This document shows positions 15,062 to 22,178 of a DNA stretch of 29,316 nucleotides, in pieces (position 1 is the stretch's first letter; each line of letters begins with the position of its first letter). This DNA is from CAZHLD01 sp964533185 (lineage in GTDB: Bacteria > Acidobacteriota > Terriglobia > Acidiferrales > UBA7541): contig CAZHLD010000032.1 of assembly GCA_964533185.1 (NCBI GenBank), forward strand, positions 1-29,316, written 5' to 3'. A program made the translations under genes and the position numbers. Below the pieces are notes generated by a model that saw only the letters and a program-made list of their open reading frames with translations, had not been told where the DNA came from and made no database searches.

Positions 15062-15549
15062 TCGCCTCTTGCCCTCTCTTGGAACTCAAAGCGAAACTCA
15101 ATCTCGCCCAGACGAACCAACAGCGTCACCGGATGCCTGCGGGCGGCGTTTGAGGCTTTGAAGCCCAAGTGGTACCGGACGCCGTAGCCAGGCTGGAGAT
15201 CCACGTTGCGGAACGGGTACTCCTCCGGCGCCTCACCGCTGAACCGAAAGAGCCGTCGGCTGTAGCAGTCCAGTAGAAAGACCCTTTCCTGACGGAGCGG
15301 CACAGGTTGCTCCGCGCCGTTCCATACCGTCAGCACGAGCCCGAAAAAGTCTCCGCTCAGGAGCAAGGCAGCCTGCACCGTCACGCCAGCTTTCATCTCC
15401 GCGACCCAGGGGTTCTTTGTCTCTTTGTCGAAAGTGACGGTTTGCTCGTTGGTGGCGAGCGGCTGCCGTCCCCTCTGCCTGACAAACCGTTTCCCGTTCC
15501 AGAGAACGATCCTCCGCCAGACCTTCACCGCGCTTTGCAGGACGGTCAC
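15052..15549 (-). CDS. Unknown beta-rich protein, paralogue of the secreted protein at 22179-22922
   Basis: A 165-residue protein without a signal peptide. Its core, DFFGLVLTVWNGAEQPVPLRQERVFLLDCYSRRLFRFS, aligns with DFFKCAITLLNDTGQPVPVVQEQFFLLNAYGRELYRYS of the protein encoded at 22179-22922. Both end in a similar strand (EIEFRFEFQE and QEFQFEFTE). The alternation of hydrophobic residues suggests a beta sandwich. GTG 15549 is supported by GAGGGG six bases upstream. A 24-codon ORF (15546-15620) overlaps its start by GTGA. Function unknown; it is probably translated with the genes below it. Confidence 0.65.
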   Translation of the reverse strand: MTVLQSAVKVWRRIVLWNGKRFVRQRGRQPLATNEQTVTFDKETKNPWVAEMKAGVTVQAALLLSGDFFGLVLTVWNGAEQPVPLRQERVFLLDCYSRRLFRFSGEAPEEYPFRNVDLQPGYGVRYHLGFKASNAARRHPVTLLVRLGEIEFRFEFQERARGEGL

Positions 15550-15751
15550 TCAATCCCCTCGCCGTTCATTCGCTCATCGTGGGATGGCGCCGGCGAAGAA
15601 GTTTCCTCCCCCGCCGACATGGTTCTTGGAACGGCGCTCACTGGCGCACTCTCCGCTGCCTGCGTCGATGGCCCTGGTCCTCGTCCACTCCAACCGAGTC
15701 CGCCTCGCTCGGCGGCGGATCTTCAAACCGCTCGTCCTCCGACCTTGCCGC

Positions 15752-16645
15752 TCAACCACTTGCAGAAGCAGCCGCAAGGAGGTTTTTGGAACGCTGGCGT
15801 TCACGTTCACGCTCCAACGTTTTTCCCAAGTCCGATTCGGCAAAGCGCCGCTGCTCAGTTTCGAGGTCGATTCCTTGCGCCGCGCAGTGTTCCCGAAATC
15901 TGCGCTTGTCCTCAGCCCTCTTCCGCTCCCACTCTTCGTCGCTCAGTTCCACGGCTGGCGTCTCCGGTTTCTTCGGCTCGGCGCGCGGCGGTACCGCGGG
16001 CTGTGCGGAGACGGTCGGAACGGATGGCGGCAATTGCTTCGGCTGTGGAGCGTCGAATGATTCTCCGCGCTGAATCCTATCGAGCAGCTTGCGCGATTCT
16101 GCGCTGGAAAGCAGATGCACTCCCTCTCCGGTTTTCCGCTGCTGCGCTAGGGACTCGCAGAATCTTTTTTTGGCCCAAATCAAATCTTCCGTGGAGCACG
16201 ATTCGAGAAATCGCAGACCGCCAGCCGCACGCGCAGCAAACTCCACGCTCGCTTCCAGGTTTGGAGCGTTGCGCGCCAGTCCGCCCGGAAAGTCGGGATA
16301 GACGTAGCGGCCGACGTAATCGAGAAGTTCCTGCCACTTGGTTTCCTCTTCCAATCCTCGGGCTGCGGCGTCAACGGTTTCGAACTGCGCGCGAATGTGC
16401 GGTGGCTTCGGGAAGAATGCGCACGTCTGCCCCGCCTTCCGGCACGCGGCGTCGAGTTGGTCCGGCGCCAGATCGCCAAGAGCCTCCGCGTACAAGGCGT
16501 AATCCTCCTCGGCGAGTTGGATTGGCTCACGCAGTCCGATCGAGTAGACACGGACCCATTTACGAAGCCACTCTGCTAACACGGCTGAGAAAGCTATCAG
16601 CCGCTGCGTCCGACTGTGCATTGGTAACAGCGCGCTTGTCGGCAC
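15752..16645 (-). CDS. Putative phage replication-module protein, charged C-terminus
   Basis: A 297-residue protein following the putative replication initiator. Residues about 15-150 are helical with AEWLRKWVRVYSIG, then EDYALYAEALGDLAPDQLDAACRKAGQTCAFFPKPPHIRAQ. This resembles N-terminal regions of phage helicase-loader or primosome proteins (lambda P/DnaC context). The C-terminal third is Pro-rich and then a highly charged helix (SDEEWERKRAEDKRRFREH). No Walker motif is visible, so an active ATPase is unlikely. GTG 16645 is chosen because AAGGAGG stands five bases upstream; it overlaps the preceding gene by 86 bp. The role is inferred from gene order and helical pattern. Confidence 0.6.
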   Translation of the reverse strand: MPTSALLPMHSRTQRLIAFSAVLAEWLRKWVRVYSIGLREPIQLAEEDYALYAEALGDLAPDQLDAACRKAGQTCAFFPKPPHIRAQFETVDAAARGLEEETKWQELLDYVGRYVYPDFPGGLARNAPNLEASVEFAARAAGGLRFLESCSTEDLIWAKKRFCESLAQQRKTGEGVHLLSSAESRKLLDRIQRGESFDAPQPKQLPPSVPTVSAQPAVPPRAEPKKPETPAVELSDEEWERKRAEDKRRFREHCAAQGIDLETEQRRFAESDLGKTLERERERQRSKNLLAAASASG

Positions 16646-17423
16646 CGTTGCCTCCTTTCGCGCCATTCGACGGCGCAGGAATCTTCGAGAACCAGTTGTG
16701 CAGGAATCTGCTGGCGTGCTTGGGCCGGCGATCTGGATTGGCCTCAAGCCAAGAGTCGGCCTTGCGGAACTCCACCTGTCGGTCCGCCCAAGGGAACGCC
16801 TCGCCGAGGAGCTGATCTTGCTGGCCGGAAACTCTCAGGTGCAGGCCGGTGAAGGCGAAGGGCGAAGGACGGGGTTTGTCCTGAGCCGCGGGCGCACCGC
16901 TTTCTGGTGCGCCTTCTTTACCCCTTTCCCTTTCCAATTCCAATTCCAATTCCAATTCCAATTCCTGTCCCGGCCCAGGGGGATGCACATCCCCCTTGAG
17001 GGGGATTCGACTCCCGCACATGGGGGATGCGGCGTTCTGGAAGCGTTGCATGTAGGCTTTGAGTTGGTCCGTGGGAACATCCGGGGCGAATCGTTTGAAA
17101 CGGGATCGGTGCGAAGGCTTCGGGAGTCTCCCTGGCCGGTCGCTGTTCGTCCAGTGCCCGTACTTCTTTCCGCCATTTTCCCAAGTGAAAAGAAGCCCAC
17201 GGTCGGCGTACTCCTCAAAAACCTGCTCAAGACGTTCGAGCGAGAGGTTTTTGCGGTTGGCTCCGACACGCCCCCAGATAACGCGGAGGTTCGTCAGCTC
17301 GAATGAGCCGTATGCGTCTGCCAGGCCATGAAGCCAGGCGTATTCCGCTTGCGCCCATTCTGCGCAGGCCGCAATCTTGTCACTCGACCACATGGCGTCA
17401 AAATCTAAGACGCGCGCTGGCAT
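16560..17423 (-). CDS. Putative phage replication initiator-like protein with internal EL repeat
   Basis: A 287-residue protein starting MPARVLDFDAMWSSDKIAACAEWAQAEYAWLHGLADAYGSFELTNLRVIWGRV. Residues about 1-110 look like the winged-helix start of phage O/DnaD-like replication proteins: LERLEQVFEEYADRGLLFTWENGGKKYGHW. A low-complexity linker at about 153-163 (ELELELELELE) is encoded by five tandem GGAATT hexamers. The C-terminal part has FPWADRQVEFRKADSWLEANPDRRPKHASRFLHNWFSKI, a motif also found at the end of phage initiators. ATG 17423 overlaps the upstream stop. Functional call by similarity pattern and position. Confidence 0.65.
   Translation of the reverse strand: MPARVLDFDAMWSSDKIAACAEWAQAEYAWLHGLADAYGSFELTNLRVIWGRVGANRKNLSLERLEQVFEEYADRGLLFTWENGGKKYGHWTNSDRPGRLPKPSHRSRFKRFAPDVPTDQLKAYMQRFQNAASPMCGSRIPLKGDVHPPGPGQELELELELELERERGKEGAPESGAPAAQDKPRPSPFAFTGLHLRVSGQQDQLLGEAFPWADRQVEFRKADSWLEANPDRRPKHASRFLHNWFSKIPAPSNGAKGGNGADKRAVTNAQSDAAADSFLSRVSRVAS
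16934..16963. repeat. Five tandem CCAATT (GGAATT) hexamers inside the replication-type gene
   Basis: Five exact 6-bp copies, flanked by further pyrimidine-rich near-repeats. The unit is two codons (Glu-Leu), so changes in copy number keep the frame. It is a local A/T-rich block in GC-rich coding DNA. Confidence 0.9.
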
Positions 17424-17719
17424 TAGACCGCCTCCGCGAACAACGACGACTGAACCGAGCGATGCGGGCGGGAAGAGGAAGGCAGGGGAGCGGGGCGCTC
17501 ATTCTCGCGGACCAAGACGAAGCGGAACACGCTTTCCGAAACGCGCACCGTGCGGATTGCGTAACCCTGCTTCTTCAACTCCCACAGGCGGGCGCCGTAA
17601 CGAAAGCCAATGGAGTTGAGTTCGCGGTTCGTCGCGCCTGTCGGTCCGCGCTCGCGGAGCAAAGCGAGAATGCGGGCACGCTGCGCCGTCGATTTCTTCG
17701 GAACGACGCTCACGGCCAC
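17423..17719 (-). CDS. Small winged-helix DNA-binding protein
   Basis: A 98-residue protein. AQRARILALLRERGPTGATNRELNSIGFRYGARLWELKKQGYAIRTVRVSESVFRFVLV (about residues 12-71) is a winged-helix domain of a kind common in phages: helix, N-REL recognition region, then a beta wing. It overlaps the initiator start by 1 bp and the upstream zinc-ribbon gene by 10 bp, so the three genes form one translationally linked group. Likely a regulator or replication accessory factor. The target is unknown. Confidence 0.7.
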   Translation of the reverse strand: MAVSVVPKKSTAQRARILALLRERGPTGATNRELNSIGFRYGARLWELKKQGYAIRTVRVSESVFRFVLVRENERPAPLPSSSRPHRSVQSSLFAEAV

Positions 17720-17910
17720 ACCTCTGCGCGGGAAGATGGCTTAGAACGGGGCCGCTGTGGGGATGACTCGGTTGCTATCTGCGAAGAACTCTGGCAGCAC
17801 CAACAGCGACGGGCGAAGCGGCCACCGTTGCGGCCGACGATCTCGAACCCTGTCCCACCACACCTACGACAGGATTGCGCTGCGACCGAGGCTGTGCTAG
17901 AAACACTCAA
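17710..17910 (-). CDS. Small zinc-ribbon protein
   Basis: A 66-residue protein with C14-x2-C17 and C36-x-C38-C39 (SCRRCGGTGFEIV and RRCWCC). This is a DnaJ-type or treble-clef zinc ribbon as often found in phage replication operons. The start is TTG 17910, supported by GAGGG five bases upstream; no ATG is available before the first Cys pair. It is first in the replication group, after the 195-bp control block. Function unknown. Confidence 0.6.
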   Translation of the reverse strand: MSVSSTASVAAQSCRRCGGTGFEIVGRNGGRFARRCWCCQSSSQIATESSPQRPRSKPSSRAEVWP

Positions 17911-17933
17911 CCGAACCCTCAGCTAATTCCAAG

Positions 17934-18069
17934 CCCCGAGCGCGCCGCGAACGCGCCGGGGTCTTTCCGGCCGGCAAACACCGGCACTCCCAATCTACAG
18001 CGGGCGCAAGGGGTAGATTGCGGCGCGATCTACACTTCTTGTTGGACGGGTTTGTAAGTCTCGGTAGAT
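17934..18069. promoter_or_regulatory. Control block: GC hairpin plus four GTAGAT sites
   Basis: This lies in the gap between the 526-residue regulator gene (ending at 18106) and the zinc-ribbon gene. A strong bulged hairpin (CCCCG/CGGGG and GCGCG/CGCGC arms) spans 17934-17961, without a T-run. The hexamer GTAGAT occurs four times in alternating orientation: ATCTAC at 17993-17998, GTAGAT at 18013-18018, ATCTAC at 18028-18033 and GTAGAT at 18064-18069. The first two form CAATCTAC/GTAGATTG, an 8-bp perfect inverted repeat. Candidate operator or origin iterons upstream of the replication genes. Confidence 0.6.
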
Positions 18070-18105
18070 GAAGCTATTACGAGGAACGAACACCGAAAAC
18101 GTCCG

Positions 18106-19686
18106 CTAGGACCTACCTGAACCTAGCGGATGGAATTTGGCTCTGTGTGCCGCCACGTAGCGCCTCACGCGCTCGACGTCCGAGTTGATCCAAACCCGCG
18201 ATGAAGGCCCTGCGCCGCTTGTCTTTGGAGGGCCCGGCACGGCCCCAACACGTACCCATCGCTGGAGCGTGGTCCGATGAACTCGAAGCTCCTCGGCTGC
18301 CTCTCGCGTCGTGTACGTCCGCAAATCCTCGGCAGCGTAGCCCTTCACGACCGTGCCACTCTCCCATAGATTGCGAGGCCGGGCACCGCAGAACGAGAGC
18401 AAGCTGGCCAGCTCCCTTTGATTGATGCTCCTCAGAGCTGGCCTGGTTCTGAGCTTCTCGACGAGCTCCCGGCTGGAAATTCGCGGCCTGCCAGACAGAG
18501 CACTTCTGGTCGAGAACAGCACCAGGCGGCCACGCCTATCGGGGCCACCCTCCTCGCCGCGCTCTCTGTTGCTCACGGACTGTCTGACCAATTCCGGCGA
18601 GACCTTGTACTCGGCACCGAGAAACTTGTACGCCAACTCCGAAGCAATCCAACTGGCCGCCTGCAAGGCTTGAAAGTCAGTCTCGTTCGCGTACCATGGG
18701 AGAAACTCCCGCGCCCAGAACAGCAGCAGCCGGATCTTCCCGCGGCGAGCTCCGTGACACAGAAACTCACCTACGCGCTCAGCATCGCAGCCGGCCGTGT
18801 TCTGCAGCGAGGTGCGAAGGAGCTGTAGTTCAACCAGCAGCGGTGGATACTTCATCCTGACGTCTGCCCGCTCACTCTGCAAAAGCCCGCGACCGCTCCT
18901 CAAGCGACCGTAGAGTTTCTTCACGCGGCCAGCAGTGTCTGGAGAAAGAAGCGCGTCGACCTTCAGAAGCGGACGCCCAACTCGTTCCTCCCCCAATTTC
19001 ATTTGGCTCGCAAGCTCCCGACGTGTGAGAGAGAAATCGCTCATCATGTTCAGCAGGAGCTTCGCGGTCGCAGGTTCGCCACGCCAGAAGGCAACCGGCT
19101 TCTTGCTACCCACGGGGAATCCCATGCGCTTCAGGCGAGCCTCTACACTCCCCCGGCTCTTCAGCCCGACGCTTTGACAGATCTCCATGGTGGTCATTCC
19201 CTCCAGTCGACAACTGGCAATCTTCCAATCACCTACCTTCTGCAGGTCAAGACTGGGCCGACGCATGTGCGCGCGCTTGAGGCTGTACTCGCGTGGAATC
19301 TTCCATCGGGAGGCCAACCTCGCTTGCGTGACTTTCGCCATCGCCGGCCGAATTAGAGCTAGGTGTCGGAACGCTCGGCGTGTCTTCTTCTTCGCTGCCA
19401 GATGTTTGTGCAGGCTCGGTGCGATTAGACCGCGCCGGTGGCGCCTGTACCCGTACTTCGTCTTGTACCCCGCCACGCTCAGATTGTGCTCACGTCGCAG
19501 GTGCGTGCCGAGCTGGCGCAGGCCAGCGCGACCGCACTCCAGACACACCACGTCGTCCTGCTCAACGCGGATCGCATCCAGGATTTCCTGCCGAAGTCGT
19601 CCCAGCTCCTCCGCTGAAACGTATTGAGTGCCTGGGCGACTGGTCTTCGCTGACTCCACTCTCGTAGGCTCGGTCCACTGATTCAC
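18106..19686 (-). CDS. Large regulator with Ros/MucR-type zinc finger and C-terminal HTH
   Basis: A 526-residue protein. Residues 46-80 (VVCLECGRAGLRQLGTHLRREH, then SVAGYKTKYGY) match the single zinc finger of Ros/MucR regulators, with Cys48, Cys51, His62 and His67. A HTH-like segment follows (EGMTTMEICQSVGLKSRGSVEARLKRMG). The end carries a MerR/HTH_17-type domain: YTTREAAEELRVHRTTLQRWVRVGAVPGP, about residues 447-475. The middle is helical and unrecognised. GTG 19686 has GGGGG upstream next to an 8-bp hairpin; a longer frame would cross the divergent promoter. Ros/MucR proteins are usually ~140 residues, so this size is unusual. Likely master regulator of the leftward genes (inference). 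Confidence 0.65.
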   Translation of the reverse strand: MNQWTEPTRVESAKTSRPGTQYVSAEELGRLRQEILDAIRVEQDDVVCLECGRAGLRQLGTHLRREHNLSVAGYKTKYGYRRHRRGLIAPSLHKHLAAKKKTRRAFRHLALIRPAMAKVTQARLASRWKIPREYSLKRAHMRRPSLDLQKVGDWKIASCRLEGMTTMEICQSVGLKSRGSVEARLKRMGFPVGSKKPVAFWRGEPATAKLLLNMMSDFSLTRRELASQMKLGEERVGRPLLKVDALLSPDTAGRVKKLYGRLRSGRGLLQSERADVRMKYPPLLVELQLLRTSLQNTAGCDAERVGEFLCHGARRGKIRLLLFWAREFLPWYANETDFQALQAASWIASELAYKFLGAEYKVSPELVRQSVSNRERGEEGGPDRRGRLVLFSTRSALSGRPRISSRELVEKLRTRPALRSINQRELASLLSFCGARPRNLWESGTVVKGYAAEDLRTYTTREAAEELRVHRTTLQRWVRVGAVPGPPKTSGAGPSSRVWINSDVERVRRYVAAHRAKFHPLGSGRS

Positions 19687-19697
19687 TGGTGTTCCCC

Positions 19698-19719
19698 CGC
19701 CCCGGTGCCAGCCGGGGCG
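19698..19719. promoter_or_regulatory. Hairpin adjoining the ribosome binding site of the large regulator
   Basis: A perfect 8-bp stem CGCCCCGG/CCGGGGCG with a 6-nt loop, in the leader of the 526-residue gene. The GGGGG ribosome binding sequence (19693-19697) touches the stem, and GTG 19686 follows. Folding could limit ribosome access. Confidence 0.55.
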
Positions 19720-19732
19720 TCTCTCTTTTCTC

Positions 19733-19766
19733 TTGACAGCATACACATATACGTGTATAAAGGCAA
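19733..19766. promoter_or_regulatory. Divergent overlapping promoters sharing a palindromic operator
   Basis: Rightward: TTGACA (19733-19738), 17-bp spacer, TATAAA (19756-19761). Leftward: TTGCCT (19766-19761), 17-bp spacer, TATGCT (19743-19738). The near-perfect palindrome ATACACATATACGTGTAT (19741-19758) lies between and overlaps both -10 regions. A bound repressor would block both directions. The rightward start site falls at about 19768, next to the ATG at 19769. Confidence 0.8.
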
Positions 19767-19768
19767 CC

Positions 19769-19900
19769 ATGAAGCGCACGAACATCAATGTGCGGGAGGA
19801 TCAGCACAAGAAGCTCCGCGCGCTGTCAGAGAAGACGGGAGCGACGGTGAGCGCACTGATTCGGAAAGCGATTGATGCGTACCTGAAGAAGAGCAAGTAA
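19769..19900 (+). CDS. Ribbon-helix-helix (CopG/Arc-type) repressor
   Basis: A 43-residue protein: an N-terminal basic strand (RTNINVRED), then helices KKLRALSEKTG and VSALIRKAIDAYLKK, the full RHH fold at minimal length. RHH dimers bind short palindromes through the strand pair. The 18-bp palindrome in its own promoter is the obvious target, giving autoregulation. There is no room for a ribosome binding site, because the -10 box ends seven bases before the ATG, so translation is probably leaderless. It opens the rightward operon containing the second recombinase. Confidence 0.85.
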   Translation: MKRTNINVREDQHKKLRALSEKTGATVSALIRKAIDAYLKKSK

Positions 19901-19970
19901 AAAAGCGGGACGCGCCGGTGCTATCAACACCGACACGCCCCTGACCACCATCACCTACAAGGAGGCAACG

Positions 19971-20885
19971 ATGGCTATACAGAAAGTACCTTCCTTTCCG
20001 GCCTCTGGACAAGTCCCCATTCGGTCCCATGCAAAGTCCAATCGCGCTCTTGCCGACAGGTTCGAACTCTGGCTCGTAACGCAGAACCGCTCAACAAACA
20101 CACGACGCGCTTATAAGAAGGCGGTCGCCTCGTTCTCCACATTCCTCCGTTCCACAAGTTTTCTCAGCGTCGAGCACCCCGACGTGAGGGCCTTCCTCGC
20201 TCACCTAGCCTCTCGCGGTTGCTCACCGCAGACCCTTGCCAGAGAACTCTACGCACTTCGCAGCTTCTATGACTTCCTTGCGCTCGGCGGCCTGGTCAAC
20301 TCCTGTCCGCCGCGATTTCTGCAAACCAGGAAGCTTCCCACGCGGCTCCCGCGTGTTCTGACCGTTGAGCAGGTGGACAGTCTCATAACCGCCGCACGCA
20401 CTCCCCGCGACCGCGCTGTGCTGGAGATCTTCTACGCGACTGGCTGCCGACTTTCGGAGGTCGTCGGAATCAAGCTTGAGGACGTGGATTTCAGCAGCCG
20501 CACGATCCGCGTTCTGGGTAAAGGCAACCGAGAGAGATTCGTGCTCTTCGGGCGGTCCGCCGCCCGAGCTCTCAGAAAATACTTGGGAGACCGTCAGGAA
20601 GGATATTTGTTCCTGCCAGAATGCGACCCCTCGCATGACAAGCCACTTGCCGGACGGACTCTTTCTCGCGTCGTGCAACAGACCGCGCGGCGTGCTGGCC
20701 TCAAGGGCGTCCACCCTCACGTGCTTCGCCACAGTTTTGCCTCACACCTACTGGCCAGCGGTGCGGACTTGCGGTGCATTCAAGAACTACTCGGCCACGT
20801 CTCCATCTCGACCACGCAGATTTATACGCACGTCACGCCTCAACACCTGGCTCAAACCATCGAGCGGTACCACCCGCGAGGGTGA
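19971..20885 (+). CDS. XerC/XerD-like tyrosine recombinase (second of the element)
   Basis: A 304-residue tyrosine recombinase. The N-terminal SAM-like domain (about 25-110) carries the RNRSTNTRRAYKKAVASFSTFL pattern. Catalytic residues are R160 (ATGCRLSE), K184 (GKGNRER), H250 and R253 (HVLRHSFASHLL), H276 (LLGHVS) and nucleophile Y285 (TTQIYTHV). The length and motifs are those of Xer proteins, unlike the longer phage-type Int at the left end. AAGGAGG lies before the ATG. It may resolve dimers or invert DNA, or serve a second attachment site. A structured but non-terminator sequence lies in the 70-bp leader after the RHH gene. Confidence 0.9.
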   Translation: MAIQKVPSFPASGQVPIRSHAKSNRALADRFELWLVTQNRSTNTRRAYKKAVASFSTFLRSTSFLSVEHPDVRAFLAHLASRGCSPQTLARELYALRSFYDFLALGGLVNSCPPRFLQTRKLPTRLPRVLTVEQVDSLITAARTPRDRAVLEIFYATGCRLSEVVGIKLEDVDFSSRTIRVLGKGNRERFVLFGRSAARALRKYLGDRQEGYLFLPECDPSHDKPLAGRTLSRVVQQTARRAGLKGVHPHVLRHSFASHLLASGADLRCIQELLGHVSISTTQIYTHVTPQHLAQTIERYHPRG

Positions 20886-20899
20886 AAAGGAGGAAGACC

Positions 20900-21340
20900 A
20901 TGCCCCGAAGCAAGAGCATTGAGATCATTCGGCCACGACCTGAGATCGTGCCTGTCACTCAACCCCCGTCCGCCGCATTGCTGGAGCGCCTGGTAGAGCA
21001 GACGGTCACGGAACTCGCGGCACGGCAAGCTGATTGGCTACTTGAACCGTGGTTCCGACCGCGGCCCGTTGCCGATGCGATACGCCGGCTGCAAAGCGTC
21101 TCGGAGATGAGGAAGTTCTCGATTTTCTACGAAAAGCATGGCTGCATCCGCTGCAAAACGAAGCGAAGGAATCACGCTGGAAACGGCTTTTGCCACAACT
21201 GCCGAAGTTGGTTGCAGAAAAACCTCAAGGAGTGTCTCACACAGGATTGCGGCGAGCCTGACACTGACGCCGCAACAGCCAATCTGACAAGCCGAATCCG
21301 CAACGCCAAGCGCCTGCTCGGGACAGGAGGTCAGCGATGA
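20900..21340 (+). CDS. Zinc-finger protein of unknown function between two recombinases
   Basis: A 146-residue protein. C82-x2-C85 and C98-x2-C101 (GCIRCKTKRR and FCHNCRSWLQKNL) form a four-Cys zinc knuckle, preceded by a helical region (about 24-75). ATG 20900 is chosen because AAAGGAGG stands eight bases upstream. Its end overlaps the serine recombinase start in ATGA. The tight packing suggests it works with the recombinases, perhaps as a directionality or DNA-binding factor. That is inference. Confidence 0.7.
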   Translation: MPRSKSIEIIRPRPEIVPVTQPPSAALLERLVEQTVTELAARQADWLLEPWFRPRPVADAIRRLQSVSEMRKFSIFYEKHGCIRCKTKRRNHAGNGFCHNCRSWLQKNLKECLTQDCGEPDTDAATANLTSRIRNAKRLLGTGGQR

Positions 21341-21969
21341 GAGCCGCCATCTATGCGCGAGTGTCTACTGCGAACAACGGCCAAGACCCGACGATGCAGA
21401 CGCGGGAACTCCAGGAGTACTGCCAGCGCCGGGGCTGGCAGGTTGCCGGCGAGTACGTTGACGTTGGGATCTCCGGCACAAAAGAGAAACGCCCAGAGCT
21501 AGACCGCTTGCTGACAGACGCCCACCGGCGCCGCTTTGATGCCGTGGTGGTCTGGAAGTTCGACCGCTTCGCCCGCTCGGTGTCGCATTTGCTCCGGGCA
21601 CTGGAAACTTTCAAGGCGCTGGGCATCGAGTTCGTTTCGCTTTCAGAACAGGTGGACACCTCAACGCCCACGGGCAAGATGGTGTTCACCGTCCTGGGAG
21701 CGGTAGCCGAACTTGAGCGCGCCCTGATTGTCGAGCGCGTGAAGGCTGGCCTCCGCAACGCCCGGGCGAAGGGCAAGCGGCTCGGCCGGCCGCGCAAAGT
21801 CGTGGACGCCACCAGAATTGCCGCGCTGCGTGCGCAGGGGCTTTCCTGGGCGAAGATCGCCGAACGGTTGAGAGCGGGGGAGGGCACAGTCTACAGGGCT
21901 GTTCATGCATCCGCCAAAAACCTCCCCGGCCCTGCGCGCGTAAGTTCCTGTCAGCACGCGGGAGATTGA
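21337..21969 (+). CDS. Serine recombinase (resolvase/invertase family)
   Basis: A 210-residue small serine recombinase. MRAAIYARVSTANNG carries the nucleophile Ser10. VVVWKFDRFARSVSHLL and GAVAELERALIVERVKAGLRNARAKGKRLGRP are the family core. A HTH of the Hin type, IAALRAQGLSWAKIAERLRAGEGTVYRAV, ends the domain, followed by a short extra tail. The length is near the usual 180-200. No clear inverted res/gix pair was found nearby. It overlaps the zinc-finger gene by 4 bp and ends where the secreted-protein region begins. Confidence 0.92.
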   Translation: MRAAIYARVSTANNGQDPTMQTRELQEYCQRRGWQVAGEYVDVGISGTKEKRPELDRLLTDAHRRRFDAVVVWKFDRFARSVSHLLRALETFKALGIEFVSLSEQVDTSTPTGKMVFTVLGAVAELERALIVERVKAGLRNARAKGKRLGRPRKVVDATRIAALRAQGLSWAKIAERLRAGEGTVYRAVHASAKNLPGPARVSSCQHAGD

Positions 21970-22178
21970 GGGCATATCTCGCCCGCCAGAACCACTTGTT
22001 TTCGTGGTGGCGCGTCCGTGAGGCGATAGAATCGCCCCAGGTAGAAACGCAGCGCAGAATCGAGCAGTTTGCTTGTGTCCACAACGGTTTCGTGCGATGC
22101 TCGGCCAGCACAGAGTCACACCTTGACGCACGCAAAGTGAAAACCAACCGACACCACTACCGACACCTGGGCGCGGTC

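Noticed and set aside
15307..16815. 502-codon plus-strand ORF across the replication module
   Set aside because: It is low-complexity Arg/Pro/Ser-rich sequence, antisense to two linked genes that have ribosome binding sites or coupled starts.
16934..16963. CRISPR-like array from the hexamer repeats
   Set aside because: The repeat unit is 6 bp with no spacers and lies within one open reading frame. No CRISPR array or cas gene is present in the window.
17934..17961. Terminator of the large regulator gene
   Set aside because: The hairpin is strong, but no T-run follows on the minus strand, and it lies about 145 bp beyond the stop. It is kept only as part of the control block.
19971..20885. Host xerC or xerD
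   Set aside because: It lies within the att-bounded element, in an operon with an RHH repressor gene and a serine recombinase gene, so it is element-borne.
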